Assembly (NCBI RefSeq): GCF_907164915.1
Contig: NC_061865.1
Coordinates: forward strand, 50,441,363 to 50,505,362
DNA from: Impatiens glandulifera
Taxonomy: Eukaryota; Streptophyta; Magnoliopsida; Ericales; Balsaminaceae
Length of the DNA stretch: 64,000 nucleotides
Direction: 5' to 3'
A program made the position numbers and the translations under genes. Shown here in pieces: positions 61,892 to 64,000 of the stretch (its first letter is position 1; the number at the start of each line of letters is the position of its first letter). A model generated the notes under the pieces. That model searched no databases. It worked only from the letters and a program-made list of their open reading frames with translations, and was not told the DNA's origin.

Positions 61892-63699
61892 TACAAAATT
61901 TATGTATTTCCTTAGTGTTTAGTGAATATGAAATAACTTGAAAAAAAAAAACTACTTATAAATAAGTCAATATTTTTATTTTTAAACTATTATTAATAAA
62001 AAAGAATGAATTTTTTATTCACTGTTTACCTATTTTTTATTTATTTAATACATATAAAATATTCATAATTAAATTAAATAACATTTTACCTAAAATAACT
62101 TTTATTTTTACTTTTTATTCATTATTTTTAATATGACTAAAATAAAATAATAATTTTGAACTTGATTTTTCTGAAAAATGTTATTTATCAAATGTACTTT
62201 TGAAATTGTCTAAAGTAAAATTTTTTATTTATTTATTTATTTTTTTAAAATATATTTTTTAATACAATTAAAATTACTTTAAAAAATATCAAAAATACAA
62301 TAAAAATGACGGCATTTGTATCTCGTATGAAATTTTTAATTAAATTATATTAAAAAAATTAAATTAAAAATGAATAATTTTGTTTTATATTATTCTTAAC
62401 CAAAATTTAATTATTCTAACAAAATTTTTCCAAATTAATGTTTTTTTAAAAAAATATTATTTTTCTTAATTGTTTTGTAAAAGTGATAAATTAGAGTTGT
62501 AAAAGTTATTGAAAACTTCCGAACTTATTAACAACTAAAATTTTGCAAATGGGAAAAATAAACATATTATATTAGGTATATTTTTTAATTGAATTGATTT
62601 AGTGTAGAACTAGACAACATATATTTTATCTAAAGTGTTCGAAGATATTTGAGAAACTTACACAAATTTAAAATATAATTTGTAAATAATTCATTAATTT
62701 ATTTAAATTTATAAAAACAATTCAAAAACGTTGTTTTTACACTTTTTAAAAATATTTTTTTACTACTTAAAAAAATAGTTCTGTTATATCTAAATAAAAT
62801 AAGAGATAAATTGCTAATTTTTATAATAAATGTAAAAAAATAATAAAAAGAGAAAAAATGTTAAAATTAATTATCAAATAACTAAGGATAATATTAAATA
62901 AAAACTTTTAATAAATTAGTTAAAATGTTAATTATAATTTAGCAAGCATGAAAATTCTAACAATTATTAGAAATAATATTTTTTCTCATCCTATTAATTG
63001 TTTTTTTTTTTACATACTAATTTTTAAATATATATTTTTATCTTAAATATTTTATTTTTGAAATGATTAATAACAAAATGTAAAACGAATTAAATTAATA
63101 AAATATATCAACTACATATTAAATATATATATTAAATTAAAAATAAAAATATTTTTAATTGATATATTTTAGGATAAACATTTGAATGTATTTTTTTTAA
63201 TAATATTACAAAAATGAATTGTATGAAATTTGACCTAAATATAATAATTTAGAGAGTAATTATTTTTTACTAGAATAGTAAATATGAAAAATAAAGAAAA
63301 ATACTTAATATTTTATTTATTTATTTATTTTCTCTCTCTTTATGTATATATATATATATATATAATTTTTAATTTAAAAATTTATATATAGCAAAATTAT
63401 TATATTTTTATAAAATATATTATTATACATAAGTGCAAATATTGTTTTATTTTTATGCGCTTTGTTTTTAGATACTAATAACAAATTATGGTAATTTTTT
63501 ATTATTGAGATTTAAGTTATTATGATTAAATTATTGTAAATTATGTCATAATTGTATTTAACTTATTATGATTTCGTATTTAAATAGATTAATAAAATAA
63601 AATACTAAATATTCATTAGAGTAACAACAAGTTTTGTTTATTATAAATTATAACTAATTTATTGATAGTTTTTAAACATAAAATATAATATTCTTTTAA

Positions 63700-63841
63700 A
63701 GTTTTAAATTTAACTTGACTTGCATAAACAAATTGATACACCCCATGTTCAAGAGCCTTGCAAAATCCACCTATAAGAAAATCTTTGCTAAGGCAAGTGA
63801 CTTTGCAATCTTTCAAAGTCTTGCATGACCGTTAGCCTCCT
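63700..63841 (-). pseudogene. Diverged defensin-like cysteine exon (array unit 5)
   Basis: The minus-strand stretch 63841-63700 retains the acceptor (atcacag), the CKxxKDCKVTC and GGFCK motifs and, in another frame, a CxC. Two frame changes separate these parts: one before the first cysteine and one before the CxC. It is the most diverged copy. No signal-peptide exon was found before the window ends at 64000. Confidence 0.7.
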
Positions 63842-64000
63842 CTGTGATCAAAATATAATCAAATATAGTCAATATCAATTAATTTACTATAATACCCTTA
63901 ATGAAATTAAAATGAACTTAACAATACCTTCTCTAACTGGTGAAAAGTTATGAGTATGCACAAACGGCCATTCTTGGCTCAGCTACTTAGTTTAGTTCTA

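Larger units (their letters stand above)
47940..64000 (-). repeat. Tandem array of 2.2-2.9 kb units carrying defensin-like genes
   Basis: The phrase aatttatatataacaaacttatta followed by the tatgcgtttgtttt motif recurs at unit starts near 47940, 50868, 53646, 61167 and 63364. Unit lengths are about 2.93, 2.78, 2.59 (after subtracting the retrotransposon at 53760-58690) and 2.20 kb, and the fifth runs off the window. Each unit has, in the same order, a two-exon defensin-like gene or its remains on the minus strand followed by about 2 kb of AT-rich spacer. Within the spacer a block of roughly 500 bp is itself duplicated. Similarity falls from left to right. Confidence 0.9.

Overview
This window is nuclear DNA from a flowering plant, most likely a eudicot. 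The evidence is AT-rich intergenic sequence, spliced genes with GT-AG introns, a KNOX class II homeobox gene, a TGD4 lipid-transfer gene, a WAT1-type EamA transporter, a plant-type histone H2B, and Mutator, hAT, Helitron-like and Copia-type elements. I cannot name the species.

The left half (1-34 kb) holds five ordinary genes separated by AT-rich spacers. They are KNOX-II (1640-3505, +), mitochondrial-type ribosomal protein uL3 (9188-11273, -), TGD4 (14011-15922, -), a WAT1-related transporter (20016-21727, -) and soluble inorganic pyrophosphatase (31795-33201, +). All five were rebuilt exon by exon and each keeps one open frame. Between them lie small repeats: a SINE-like unit, a Helitron-like end, a short hAT-like element, a 335-bp tandem duplication and a decayed LINE ORF1-like remnant.

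The middle (34.8-43.2 kb) is one complete Mutator-like element of the KI/Kaonashi type. It has long terminal inverted repeats and a perfect 9-bp target duplication (34796-34804 and 43215-43223). It carries a MURA-like transposase (+) and a DUF1985/Ulp1 protease-like gene (-) that shows two lesions. Its non-coding intervals hold arrays of a 19-bp near-palindromic repeat related to its terminal repeats. An intronless histone H2B gene follows at 43946-44332. Next is a Helitron-like repeat interrupted by a 1.78-kb hAT-like element (45060-46837).

The right quarter (47.9-64 kb) looks like empty AT-rich repeat but is a tandem array of at least five 2.2-2.9 kb units. Each unit carries a small two-exon gene on the minus strand, or its remains. 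The gene encodes a secreted six-cysteine defensin-like peptide (signal-peptide exon, ~120-bp intron, cysteine-rich exon). The first copy (48299-48659) is intact; the other four are broken in different ways. The third unit is split by a young Copia-type LTR retrotransposon (53760-58690, 5-bp target duplication, LTRs almost identical) that has lost nearly all of pol. The array runs off the window's right edge.
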